A stretch of 13,519 nucleotides of DNA from an uncultured Eubacteriales bacterium (GCA_900550065.1 URQR01000036.1:1-13519); one strand, 5' to 3'. Positions 1 through 6,256 are shown, numbered from the stretch's first letter. The notes: generated by a model from the letters alone, not told the origin. Program-made: numbers and translations.

Positions 1-452
1 ACGTCGGGAACACCGACGCACCGAATGCATTTGTTTTTTAAATCCGTTTGCCCGCCGAAAAGGTCGACTAAGCCCGGCTGCTCACGATATGCCATCGCGT
101 TTACCGTAAAGTCGCGCCGCGCAAGGTCGCCTGTTAAATTCGCCGTAAAGGTGACGTGCTCCGGGCGGCGGTTGTCGCGGTAATTGCCGTCGATACGAAA
201 GGTTGTAATCTCAACTGGCTGATTGTCAATAAGGACGGTGACGGTACCGTGTTTTATCCCTGTTTCAATTGTATGAAACGCACAAAAAGCCGCGAGCACC
301 TGCTGCGGCAATGCGTTTGTCGTAATATCGTAGTCGAGCGGCGTAAGGCCGAGCAGGCTGTCACGTACACAGCCGCCGACAATATACGCGTCGTAGCCGT
401 TTTGCTCCAAAACGGACAGCGCAGTCCGCACGTACGCTGGAAGATACATCAT
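1..452 (-). CDS. cca: CCA-adding tRNA nucleotidyltransferase, N-terminal part (runs off the left edge)
   Basis: Class II tRNA nucleotidyltransferase/poly(A) polymerase family: adds or repairs the 3' CCA of tRNAs from CTP and ATP in the cytoplasm. About 150 residues are visible, covering the catalytic head. They show the nucleotide-binding motif GGCVRD (residues 26-31), the metal-binding pair D40-Y41-D42 in LDYDITTNA, a GIKHGTVTV strand (66-74), EITTFR (81-86) and RRDFTVNAMA (112-121), all in family order. The neck, body and tail are beyond the window, so a poly(A) polymerase paralogue cannot be fully excluded, though the motifs fit CCA enzymes of Firmicutes. There are two adjacent ATG codons (452 and 449). 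I chose 452 because AGGAGG at 466-461 then sits 8 nt upstream. It lies 15 nt after the WG-repeat gene and is probably the third gene of that operon. No frameshift is seen in the visible part. Confidence 0.93.
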   Translation of the reverse strand, partial: MMYLPAYVRTALSVLEQNGYDAYIVGGCVRDSLLGLTPLDYDITTNALPQQVLAAFCAFHTIETGIKHGTVTVLIDNQPVEITTFRIDGNYRDNRRPEHVTFTANLTGDLARRDFTVNAMAYREQPGLVDLFGGQTDLKNKCIRCVGVPD

Positions 453-467
453 GGCCGCCGCCTCCTA

Positions 468-2015
468 TTAATTCGTCTCGTCGGTTAACTGCGCCAAGAG
501 CGCACTCGCGTCGTCATACGGCAGCGAGGTACGCGTATTCGACACGACGACAAGCCCGCGCGGGTCGTAGTATACGTTTACGCCAATCATATCGCACAGC
601 GCGCGCACGGGCAGGAACAGTCTGTCGTAGAGGTTGACCGGCGGCTGGTCCAGCGTTTTGACGGCTTGGCTGTAAAAGCGAACGTCCGGACTGTAGGATA
701 AGACATTGGCTGCCGGTGTATCGGCCTTTAACAGCACCGATATATAATCGCTTTGGACGAGCGCACTGTCGGTCAAGTAGTCCCATGTCACCGTATAGCC
801 CGGCACATTTTCCGCAATAAAGCGCATCGGTAAAAGCGTACGGTCGTTTTGAATAAAGGCGCAAATCCTTGCATCGTTTGGGTCAATCTGCGTGCGCTTG
901 CCGTCTACAAGCGCGGCAGAGTCGTTAATTAGCAGCGCGATTTCAAAGGCTTTTTGATTTGGCTGCTCCTGCTCATAGCCGTAGCCCGTGACGGGCGTTT
1001 GGGCCTCAATAGGCGTATAGAATGTATCGCGCATGATATAGAGCGTTTCGTCCTGCTGGCCCCGAACGAGCATTGCACCCTCCGAAAAGCCGCCGTAGTG
1101 GACGGGCAGATAGCGTTTTGAGCTCCATATGCCCACGCCGCTGCTGTTGCTGATAGAGAGCAGGTCGCCGCCCACGTTGACGCTTACGCCGCATAAAAAC
1201 TTTGACGGCATCCGCCCCGCAGGAACGTCGATACGCTCGTTGCCTTCCTTGTCAATTAGATAAATTCGGTCGCTGTCGGCTCTTTTCGCCCAGCAGACCC
1301 CCTCGGAGAACACGTCCGCGTCCGTATAGATGCCCGGCGCAATCAGAAACGAGCCTGTCTTGTCGACAAGGCCCATCTCAATGTGGTCAAAGTCGCTGCC
1401 CATGTCTTTGCTCGCCCAGCAGACGCCGTCGGACCATTCGCCGGTCCATACAAAGTCGAAGCCGGTCAATAGATTCCCCTTCGTATCCATAATGGCGCGT
1501 TTTCCGTTTGTGTCCTCGACCCAGCACACGCCGTCATGAAACGAGCTGACGGGCGTGTGGCTCGGGTTTTTTACAATGTCGGTAAATTTCCCGGTTTTAT
1601 CAATAAAGCCGGTCTTGTCGCCCTTCCGTACGAGCGCAAGTCCACACGAAAATTCGCCCGCTTCATCAAAGCCGGGGTCAATGGCAAAGGTGCCTGTACG
1701 GTCGATATAGCCGAGCTTACCGTACGGTAAGCTCGCTGGCGCGAGCCCGTCGACGAAGGAGCCGGCATAGGAAAACTTATATTCAATTGCCGTTTTTCCG
1801 TCCATATCAAGATAGCCGCACAGGTGGTCCGGGCCGCAAACCATAATAAGCCCGTCCGACGGTGCGTTCGCGTCGTATACCACGCCTGTATAAGGCGCAG
1901 GCGTAACGGTGAAGCGCTGTGCAGGCGGAATATCCTGCGCGAAAGCGTTTTGTGGGACAATAATGGAACTAAAAAGTAAGAGTGCGGACAACAAGTAGCT
2001 TGCGATAGGTCTCAA
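468..2015 (-). CDS. Secreted WG-repeat protein with C-terminal copper-amine-oxidase-N-like domain
   Basis: About 515 residues. The N-terminus is a signal peptide with a hydrophobic core (ASYLLSALLLFSSIIV) and a likely cut after NAFA, near residue 26. Residues about 55-330 carry degenerate WG beta-repeats of the form GYIDRTGTFAIDPGFDEAG, GFIDKTGKF, GLVDKTGSFLIAPG and LIDKEGNERI, alternating with F..G...W/A segments. Residues about 360-493 match the copper-amine-oxidase N-terminal-like domain common in secreted Clostridia proteins: DGKRTQID, RTLLPMRFIAENV, then LFLPVRALCDMIGVNVYYD and a final VVVSN. That domain is not an oxidase and usually has a wall-binding or structural role, so the function is unknown, probably at the cell surface. 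Start choice: TTG at 2015, because GGAG at 2028-2025 lies 9 nt before it. An in-frame TTG at 2030 would abut the upstream stop but has no Shine-Dalgarno site. It is the second gene of the CDF-WG-cca operon. The gene contains a perfect 24-bp palindrome (separate entry). Confidence 0.87.
   Translation of the reverse strand: MRPIASYLLSALLLFSSIIVPQNAFAQDIPPAQRFTVTPAPYTGVVYDANAPSDGLIMVCGPDHLCGYLDMDGKTAIEYKFSYAGSFVDGLAPASLPYGKLGYIDRTGTFAIDPGFDEAGEFSCGLALVRKGDKTGFIDKTGKFTDIVKNPSHTPVSSFHDGVCWVEDTNGKRAIMDTKGNLLTGFDFVWTGEWSDGVCWASKDMGSDFDHIEMGLVDKTGSFLIAPGIYTDADVFSEGVCWAKRADSDRIYLIDKEGNERIDVPAGRMPSKFLCGVSVNVGGDLLSISNSSGVGIWSSKRYLPVHYGGFSEGAMLVRGQQDETLYIMRDTFYTPIEAQTPVTGYGYEQEQPNQKAFEIALLINDSAALVDGKRTQIDPNDARICAFIQNDRTLLPMRFIAENVPGYTVTWDYLTDSALVQSDYISVLLKADTPAANVLSYSPDVRFYSQAVKTLDQPPVNLYDRLFLPVRALCDMIGVNVYYDPRGLVVVSNTRTSLPYDDASALLAQLTDETN
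1712..1746. repeat. 24-bp perfect palindrome with an overlapping second hairpin, inside the WG-repeat gene
   Basis: Positions 1712-1735 read the same on both strands. The left half is CGAGCTTACCGT, followed at once by its exact reverse complement. The right arm overlaps a second inverted repeat, GCTCGC (1731-1736), loop TGGC, GCGAGC (1741-1746), so the two hairpins exclude each other. It encodes the SLPYGKLGY stretch of a WG repeat, in frame and uninterrupted. No T-run follows on either strand, so it does not look like a terminator. Confidence 0.85.
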
Positions 2016-2030
2016 GGGTTTTATCTCCAA

Positions 2031-3197
2031 TCAAACGTAGTTTTTATCAATATTGATGACAGTACAGTAAAAGCTGTCGCGCGCGGCGACCTTTTTTTGA
2101 ATCAATTCTTTTAATTCGTCGTCCTTGATTGAAAAGTCGAACGGTACGACGAGGTCAAAGATTAGATTTGTATGCGTCGGGCCGGTTACCATACGGAAAT
2201 CATGCAGGCTCAGCTCATCGCTGATAGAGCGGATGGTTTCTTCTACGAATTTTTTTGTCTGCGTAATCAGCGTGTTGTTTGTCTCAATCGGGTCCATATG
2301 GATAACAGCGTCACATTTGTAGCGGCTTTGCAGCTGTTTTTCAATTAGGTCAATTGTGTCGTGCATCTTGATAACGTCTTCCGCCGCGCTGACCTCGGCG
2401 TGCAGCGAAAGCATAAACCGCGTCGGCCCGTAGTTATGGATAATTAAATCGTGGATGCCGATAATCCCCTCATTCGAGAGGACAAGCTGTTCAATCTCGC
2501 TCACGAGGGCGGGGTCGGGCGCCTGCCCCAAAAGGGGTGTAAGCGAATCACGGATGGTCGTGTAGCCCGTCCAGAGAATAAAAGCCGAAACAATTAGACC
2601 GATATAACCGTCGAGCGTATAGCCCGTATAGTGTGAAATAATAACGCCGAGTAAAACGGCGCTCGTCGCCGCCGCGTCGCTGAGGCTGTCCTTTGCCGTT
2701 GCAATCATGGACTGGGACGCTATTTTTTTGCCGATTTTGCGGTTAAAGAAATACATCCATGTTTTCATTAAAATAGAGATACATAATATAATGATAGAAA
2801 TCGCCGAAACGACAATTGGCTCGGCGTTTACAATTTTTTCAAACGAGGTTCGTACCAACTCAATACCCATAAATAAAATTGCAATTGACACGAACAGCGC
2901 GGATATATATTCGATGCGCCCGTGCCCGAAGGGATGCTGGCGGTCGGCCGGCTTGCCCGACATTTTAAAGCCAATCAGCGTAATAACCGACGAGAGCGCG
3001 TCAGACAGGTTATTGAGCGCGTCGGCAACGATTGCGACGGACGCGCTGATTAAGCCCGCGCCGAGCTTGATAATAAAAAGAATCACATTCAGCGCAATCC
3101 CGACACAGCCGCCAAGCACGCCGTAGCTCTGACGCACGGATTCGCTCCCCGTGTCGTCAGGGGTTTTTATAAATAGCCTGATGAGCAAATTTGCCAT
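2031..3197 (-). CDS. Cation diffusion facilitator (CDF) metal exporter, manganese-type site
   Basis: Inner-membrane metal/proton antiporter, 388 residues. The six-helix CDF core spans roughly residues 25-215, with the family signature SVAIVADALNNLSDALSS in helix 2 and the loop HPFGHGRIEY (88-97). Helix 2 gives N62 and D66 (NNLSD) and helix 5 gives D170 and D174 (DSLSD). The four site positions are therefore Asn-Asp-Asp-Asp, the arrangement described for the MntE manganese exporter, rather than the His/Asp set of zinc CDFs. Manganese export is my inference from this. A cytoplasmic dimerisation domain follows (about 225-300, with GIHDLIIHNYGP and LSLHAEV), then an extra tail of about 85 residues (300-388) beyond the minimal CDF length. 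It starts with ATG; AAAGG lies 13 nt upstream, a rather long spacing. It is the first gene of the minus-strand operon, and its TGA ends directly before the WG-repeat gene region. The short leader leaves no room for a yybP-ykoY manganese riboswitch. Confidence 0.92.
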   Translation of the reverse strand: MANLLIRLFIKTPDDTGSESVRQSYGVLGGCVGIALNVILFIIKLGAGLISASVAIVADALNNLSDALSSVITLIGFKMSGKPADRQHPFGHGRIEYISALFVSIAILFMGIELVRTSFEKIVNAEPIVVSAISIIILCISILMKTWMYFFNRKIGKKIASQSMIATAKDSLSDAAATSAVLLGVIISHYTGYTLDGYIGLIVSAFILWTGYTTIRDSLTPLLGQAPDPALVSEIEQLVLSNEGIIGIHDLIIHNYGPTRFMLSLHAEVSAAEDVIKMHDTIDLIEKQLQSRYKCDAVIHMDPIETNNTLITQTKKFVEETIRSISDELSLHDFRMVTGPTHTNLIFDLVVPFDFSIKDDELKELIQKKVAARDSFYCTVINIDKNYV

Positions 3198-3237
3198 ATT
3201 ATAATTACATCCTTTCCAGATGTTTCACATATCACAG

Positions 3238-3266
3238 ATTATGCCACACAAACGCCGTTTTGTCAA
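3238..3266 (-). promoter_or_regulatory. Sigma-A promoter of the CDF-WG-cca operon
   Basis: Read on the minus strand: -35 box TTGACA at 3266-3261, spacer of exactly 17 nt, -10 box CATAAT at 3243-3238. The -35 is a perfect match and the -10 matches 5 of 6. The predicted start near 3231 leaves a leader of about 34 nt before the CDF ATG at 3197. No other promoter is visible in the short gaps between the three minus-strand genes, so they are likely cotranscribed. Confidence 0.82.
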
Positions 3267-3534
3267 GGTGCCGGGCCGCCGGCCAGCGGCGGCCGGAAGG
3301 CATAAACTTTTGCTTTGCTGAAAGAATTCTTTTGATAAATTCGTCTGTTACATGAAGCGCACAGGGGCGGCAAAGCGCGCTTTTTTGCCGGAATAGGACA
3401 AAAGCCGCGCCCGGCTTAGTCGGGTACAATGCCGTTTTATGCGTTCGTTGTCGGTTCCGATAGCCTTTTTATGTTTTTTTGTCACCCGGAAATATTCGCG
3501 CGGCGGCGCAAAACTACAATTTTCTTCCGCCTGT
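3267..3534. other. Divergent intergenic region with three hairpins, no gene seen
   Basis: This lies between the CDF promoter and the spoIIGA upstream region. Three inverted repeats stand out: GGCCGCC (3274-3280) with GGCGGCC (3288-3294); CGGCAAA (3368-3374) with TTTGCCG (3384-3390); and AAGCCG (3402-3407) with CGGCTT (3412-3417, 4-nt loop). None is followed by a clean T-run, so I do not call terminators. Short open frames on the minus strand here have no convincing RBS and low-complexity, arginine-rich translations; I regard them as chance. No small RNA or riboswitch was recognised. Confidence 0.6.
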
Positions 3535-3559
3535 CCTGCTATACTGAATTCATAGCAGG
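3535..3559. repeat. Inverted repeat upstream of spoIIGA, overlapping a possible -10 box
   Basis: CCTGCTAT (3535-3542) and ATAGCAGG (3552-3559) form a perfect 8-bp inverted repeat around a 9-nt centre. TATACT at 3540-3545 looks like a -10 box for spoIIGA, 66 nt before the ATG, but no good -35 is visible 17 or 22 nt upstream. The repeat could be an operator or a leader hairpin. The octamer GGGGACAA follows twice, at 3558-3565 and 3598-3605, 40 bp apart; the second copy doubles as the spoIIGA ribosome binding site. Confidence 0.5.
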
Positions 3560-3611
3560 GGACAACTGAGGAAAAAACGCCGACTCGGCGCGGGAGTGGG
3601 GACAAAAACAA

Positions 3612-4511
3612 ATGGGGCCGACAGTCTATTTAGATGTACTGTTTTTCACAAATTTCATAACGGACTTTTTTTTGCTTGTCCTGACGAGACGAATCTGCAA
3701 AAACAAGGCGCACGTATGGCGGCTGCTCCTCGGGGCAGTAATCGGAAGCATATACAGCGTGTTTATGTTCTTTCCCAATGTTTCGTTTTTATACAGTGCG
3801 CTTTGTAAACTCGCTGTCAGTGCAGCGATTGTTTTGCTCTCCTTCCGTGTCAGAAGTATCCGCGACTTTGTGTCGCTGCTTGTAATCTTCTACCTTTCAA
3901 GCTTTGCGCTCGCGGGCGCGGCGTTCGGGCTGTTTTACTTTACCTCGCTCGGGCCAAAGGTCGGCGCGGCGGTGTCGAACGGCGTCTTTTACATTGGCGT
4001 CAGCCCGCTTGTCGTGCTTACTGCCGCAGCGCTATGCTATGGGGTTCTGCACTTTACCGAACGGTTTTACACAAAAAGACTGGCGCATTGCGCTAATATG
4101 CACAAGCTGCGCGTATCCTACGGCGCGAATAGCGTACAGATGTACGCGCTGTTAGACACGGCCAATTCCGTGTCCGACCCAATCACAAACATGCCTGTTA
4201 TCGTCTGTACAATCGACGCTGTAAAGCCGCTGTTTCGAGACAAGGATTTTTACGCGCGTCTGTGCGACGTAGAAAAAACGGATTCAGACAAAATTAAGGT
4301 AGAGCTTGTGTGTGACACGCCGTTCCGGCTCGTGCCGTTCCGCGCGCTCGGTACAAACGGCGACGTGATGCTCGCGTTTTCGCCGGAGGGTGTCGAAGTG
4401 GACGGCAGGCCGTATGAGCGCGGCGCGTTGATTGGGCTGTGTGCAAAGCCTTTGTCGCAGAGCCCGCGTTACGACGCGTTGATTCATCCGCGTGTGATGG
4501 TAAATTTGTAG
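3612..4511 (+). CDS. spoIIGA: Sigma-E processing aspartic protease SpoIIGA
   Basis: Membrane protease of the mother-cell side of the sporulation septum that cuts the pro-sequence from sigma-E after a signal from the forespore (SpoIIR in Bacillus). It has 299 residues, close to the 309 of B. subtilis. The N-terminal half has about five hydrophobic helices (roughly 8-26, 34-54, 58-78, 86-108 and 126-147), starting with the family opening TVYLDVLFFTNFITDF. The C-terminal half is the soluble protease domain. The active-site segment LLDTANSVSDPITNMPVIV places the catalytic aspartate at D182. It has Asp-Thr-Ala-Asn where I know the family as Asp-Thr/Ser-Gly-Asn, an odd change. Later blocks RLVPFRALG and LSQSPRYDALIHPRV also fit. 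The ATG follows GGGGA at 3598-3602 by 9 nt. It lies 37 nt before sigE, the usual substrate pairing. Regulation is probably by sigma-A with Spo0A as in relatives, but I cannot point to a convincing 0A box. Confidence 0.93.
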   Translation: MGPTVYLDVLFFTNFITDFFLLVLTRRICKNKAHVWRLLLGAVIGSIYSVFMFFPNVSFLYSALCKLAVSAAIVLLSFRVRSIRDFVSLLVIFYLSSFALAGAAFGLFYFTSLGPKVGAAVSNGVFYIGVSPLVVLTAAALCYGVLHFTERFYTKRLAHCANMHKLRVSYGANSVQMYALLDTANSVSDPITNMPVIVCTIDAVKPLFRDKDFYARLCDVEKTDSDKIKVELVCDTPFRLVPFRALGTNGDVMLAFSPEGVEVDGRPYERGALIGLCAKPLSQSPRYDALIHPRVMVNL

Positions 4512-4548
4512 GAAAGAACAATTTAGAACAATACGGAGGGAGACAGAA

Positions 4549-5277
4549 ATGAAGCTTGCGCAGAAAATACACATGGCGGCAAGGCTGAAATGTGCCGAGA
4601 TGCTTCTAAAAATCAAGCATCTCATCGACGACGAGGTCTACTATATCGGCGGGAGCGAAACGCTGCCCGCGCCGCTGACGCCGCAGGAGGAAGCAGCGCT
4701 GCTCGCGCGGCTCGGCACGGACGAAGGAGTAAAGACGACGCTGATTGAGCACAACCTGCGCCTCGTCGTTTACATTGCGCGCAAGTTTGAGAATACAAAT
4801 GTGGGGATCGAGGATTTGATTTCGATTGGAAGCATTGGGCTGATTAAGGCGATTAACACCTTTAAGCCGGATAAGAATATTAAGCTTGCTACCTATGCGT
4901 CGCGCTGTATCGAAAACGAGATATTGATGTATCTGCGTAAAAACCAGAACATCAAGACGGAAATTTCGATTGACGAGCCGCTCAACGTCGACTGGGACGG
5001 CAATGAGCTGCTTTTATCCGACATTCTGTCGGCAGAGGGCGACGTTATCAATCAGGGCTTAGAGGACGAGGTTGACCGCGCGCTTTTAGACCTCGCAATC
5101 AGTAAGCTCTCCGACCGTGAACAGCGTATCATGGAGCTGCGCTTCGGCCTGCGCGGGCACGAGGAACGGACGCAAAAAGAGGTAGCGGATATGCTCGGTA
5201 TTTCACAGTCGTATATCTCGCGGCTGGAAAAACGTATCATCGTACGTCTGAAAAAAGAAATCATGAAAATGACATAA
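4549..5277 (+). CDS. sigE: RNA polymerase sporulation sigma factor sigma-E (made as pro-sigma-E)
   Basis: Early mother-cell sigma factor, 242 residues against 239 in B. subtilis. The N-terminal pro-sequence (about residues 1-31) is a basic amphipathic segment with MAARLKCAEMLLKIKHL, ending at the conserved processing region DEVYYIGGSE. The cut site by analogy lies near the tyrosines at 31-32, so the pro-sequence is about four residues longer than in B. subtilis. Region 2 follows (NLRLVVYIARKFEN, 69-82; DLISIGSIGLIKAINTF, 89-105; TYASRCIENEILMYLR, 115-130), then DEPLNVDWDGNELLLSD (142-158) and region 4 (LSDREQRIMELRFG, then the helix-turn-helix VADMLGISQSYISRLEKRI, 212-230). These are near-identical to known sigma-E proteins. 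GGAGG at 4535-4539 stands 9 nt before the ATG. It is very likely cotranscribed with spoIIGA; no promoter is seen in the 37-nt gap. Activity depends on cleavage by SpoIIGA. Confidence 0.97.
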   Translation: MKLAQKIHMAARLKCAEMLLKIKHLIDDEVYYIGGSETLPAPLTPQEEAALLARLGTDEGVKTTLIEHNLRLVVYIARKFENTNVGIEDLISIGSIGLIKAINTFKPDKNIKLATYASRCIENEILMYLRKNQNIKTEISIDEPLNVDWDGNELLLSDILSAEGDVINQGLEDEVDRALLDLAISKLSDREQRIMELRFGLRGHEERTQKEVADMLGISQSYISRLEKRIIVRLKKEIMKMT

Positions 5278-5282
5278 ATCCG

Positions 5283-5312
5283 GTATAATTATTTTGCCGG
5301 ACAGTCATAATA
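5283..5312 (+). promoter_or_regulatory. Sigma-G (and possibly sigma-F) promoter of sigG
   Basis: GTATA at 5283-5287, an 18-nt spacer, then CATAATA at 5306-5312. This is an exact match to the B. subtilis sigma-G consensus as I know it (-35 GHATR, -10 CATXHTA, spacer 17-18). The -35 also fits the sigma-F form GYATA and the -10 half fits ANAHTR, though only one of the two sigma-F guanines is present. The start site would fall near 5319, about 70 nt before the sigG ATG. It begins right after the sigE stop codon. It fits the known scheme in which sigG is switched on by sigma-F and then sustains itself. Confidence 0.75.
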
Positions 5313-5315
5313 AAT

Positions 5316-5342
5316 CTGTGGTCACAAAACTGTGGTCACAAA
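5316..5342 (+). repeat. Tandem CTGTGGTCACAAA boxes at the predicted sigG start site
   Basis: The 13-mer CTGTGGTCACAAA occurs at 5316-5328 and again at 5330-5342, a 14-bp period, and is trailed by a third partial copy TCTGTG (5343-5348). Each unit contains the small palindrome TGTG-GT-CACA. The first copy covers the predicted transcription start of the sigG promoter, a typical repressor position, and it would otherwise lie in the mRNA leader. No protein binding this motif is known to me. Confidence 0.6.
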
Positions 5343-5389
5343 TCTGTGTTTGCATCGCTGTACATATCTTTCATAGGAGGCAGCGATTC

Positions 5390-6160
5390 ATGATTAATAA
5401 AGTTGAAATCTGCGGTGTGAACACGTCAAAATTGCCCAACTTGTCCAACGACAAGAAGGTAGAGCTTTTAAAGAAAATAAAGGACGGCGATACGCGCGCC
5501 AGAGAAGAATTTATACAGGGTAACCTCCGCCTTGTATTAAGCGTAATCCAGCGGTTTAACTCGCGCGGGGAGGCGGCGGACGATTTGTTTCAGGTGGGGT
5601 GTATCGGCCTGATTAAATCAATCGACAATTTTGACTTGTCTGTGGGCGTGCGGTTTTCTACTTACGCTGTCCCAATGATTATCGGCGAAATCCGCCGGTA
5701 CCTGCGCGACAACAATTCAATCCGTGTCAGCCGGTCGCTGCGCGATACGGCGTATAAGGCGCTTCAAGTCAAGGAACGCCTTACGGCACAGAACCAAAAA
5801 GAGCCGACCGTGACGGAGATCGCAAAGGAGCTCGGAATGGAAAAAGAGGACGTCGTGTTCGCGCTCGACGCAATTGCCGACCCGGTGTCGCTCTATGAGC
5901 CGGTTTATCACGACGGCGGCGACGCAATTTTTGTCATGGATCAGGTCAAGGATGAAAAAAGCTGTGACGACCAGTGGCTCGAGCAGATTGGCCTCAATGA
6001 GGCGATGAAACGTCTCAGCAGCCGGGAAAAGCATATTTTGAACCTGCGGTTTTTTCAGGGCAGGACGCAGATGGAAGTTGCGGACGAGATTGGTATCAGT
6101 CAGGCGCAGGTGTCGCGTCTGGAAAAAAGCGCAATCGCGCATATGCGTAAGTTCATGTAG
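5390..6160 (+). CDS. sigG: RNA polymerase sporulation sigma factor sigma-G
   Basis: Late forespore-specific sigma factor that drives genes for spore DNA protection and germination. It has 256 residues. The start ATG at 5390 has AGGAGG at 5375-5380, 9 nt upstream, and gives the sigma-G hallmark opening KVEICGVNTSKLP. A longer in-frame TTG start at 5294 would run through the promoter and repeats and is unlikely. Region 2 reads GNLRLVLSVIQRFNSRGE (44-61), DDLFQVGCIGLIKSIDNFDL (64-83) and FSTYAVPMIIGEIRRYLRD (89-107). Region 3 contains RVSRSLRDTAYKALQV (112-127) and DPVSLYEPVYHDGGD (164-178). Region 4 ends with FFQGRTQMEVADEIGISQAQVSRLEKSA. There is no pro-sequence, so control is transcriptional and by partner proteins. 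It is separated from sigE by 112 nt with its own forespore promoter, and the classical spoIIGA-sigE-sigG order is kept. A terminator follows. Confidence 0.97.
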   Translation: MINKVEICGVNTSKLPNLSNDKKVELLKKIKDGDTRAREEFIQGNLRLVLSVIQRFNSRGEAADDLFQVGCIGLIKSIDNFDLSVGVRFSTYAVPMIIGEIRRYLRDNNSIRVSRSLRDTAYKALQVKERLTAQNQKEPTVTEIAKELGMEKEDVVFALDAIADPVSLYEPVYHDGGDAIFVMDQVKDEKSCDDQWLEQIGLNEAMKRLSSREKHILNLRFFQGRTQMEVADEIGISQAQVSRLEKSAIAHMRKFM

Positions 6161-6202
6161 CATAAAATAGATGTTAGGCAACAAGGTTGTTTCGTGGGAC
6201 GC

Positions 6203-6239
6203 GGGGACTGGCCGCTGTGCGCGCCGGTTCTCTTTTTTT
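6203..6239 (+). terminator. Rho-independent terminator after sigG
   Basis: GGGGACTGGC (6203-6212) pairs with GCCGGTTCTC (6223-6232) over 10 positions, three of them G-T wobbles. A smaller inner stem (GC, 6214-6215, with GC, 6219-6220) extends it after a bulge. Seven T residues follow directly at 6233-6239. It lies about 43 nt after the sigG stop and closes the sporulation sigma block. Confidence 0.7.
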
Positions 6240-6256
6240 GCGGTTTGGTTTCTATG

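Noticed and set aside
156..488. 110-codon plus-strand frame at the left edge
   Set aside because: It is antisense to cca, whose motifs are unmistakable; it has no RBS or recognisable domain.
3198..3231. Manganese (yybP-ykoY) riboswitch before the CDF exporter
   Set aside because: The promoter leaves only about 34 nt of leader, too short for that riboswitch.
3256..3266. TTTTGTCAAGG on the plus strand, resembling a Spo0A box
   Set aside because: It is the reverse of the TTGACA -35 box of the well-formed minus-strand promoter and is about 350 bp from spoIIGA.
3232..3611. Two short minus-strand open frames (65 and 87 codons) in the intergenic region
   Set aside because: No convincing RBS, compositionally odd translations, and they cover promoter and hairpin sequences.
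5294..5389. 32-residue N-terminal extension of sigma-G from a TTG at 5294
   Set aside because: It would start inside the promoter spacer, crosses the tandem repeats, and lacks an RBS; the ATG at 5390 has AGGAGG and matches the family start.
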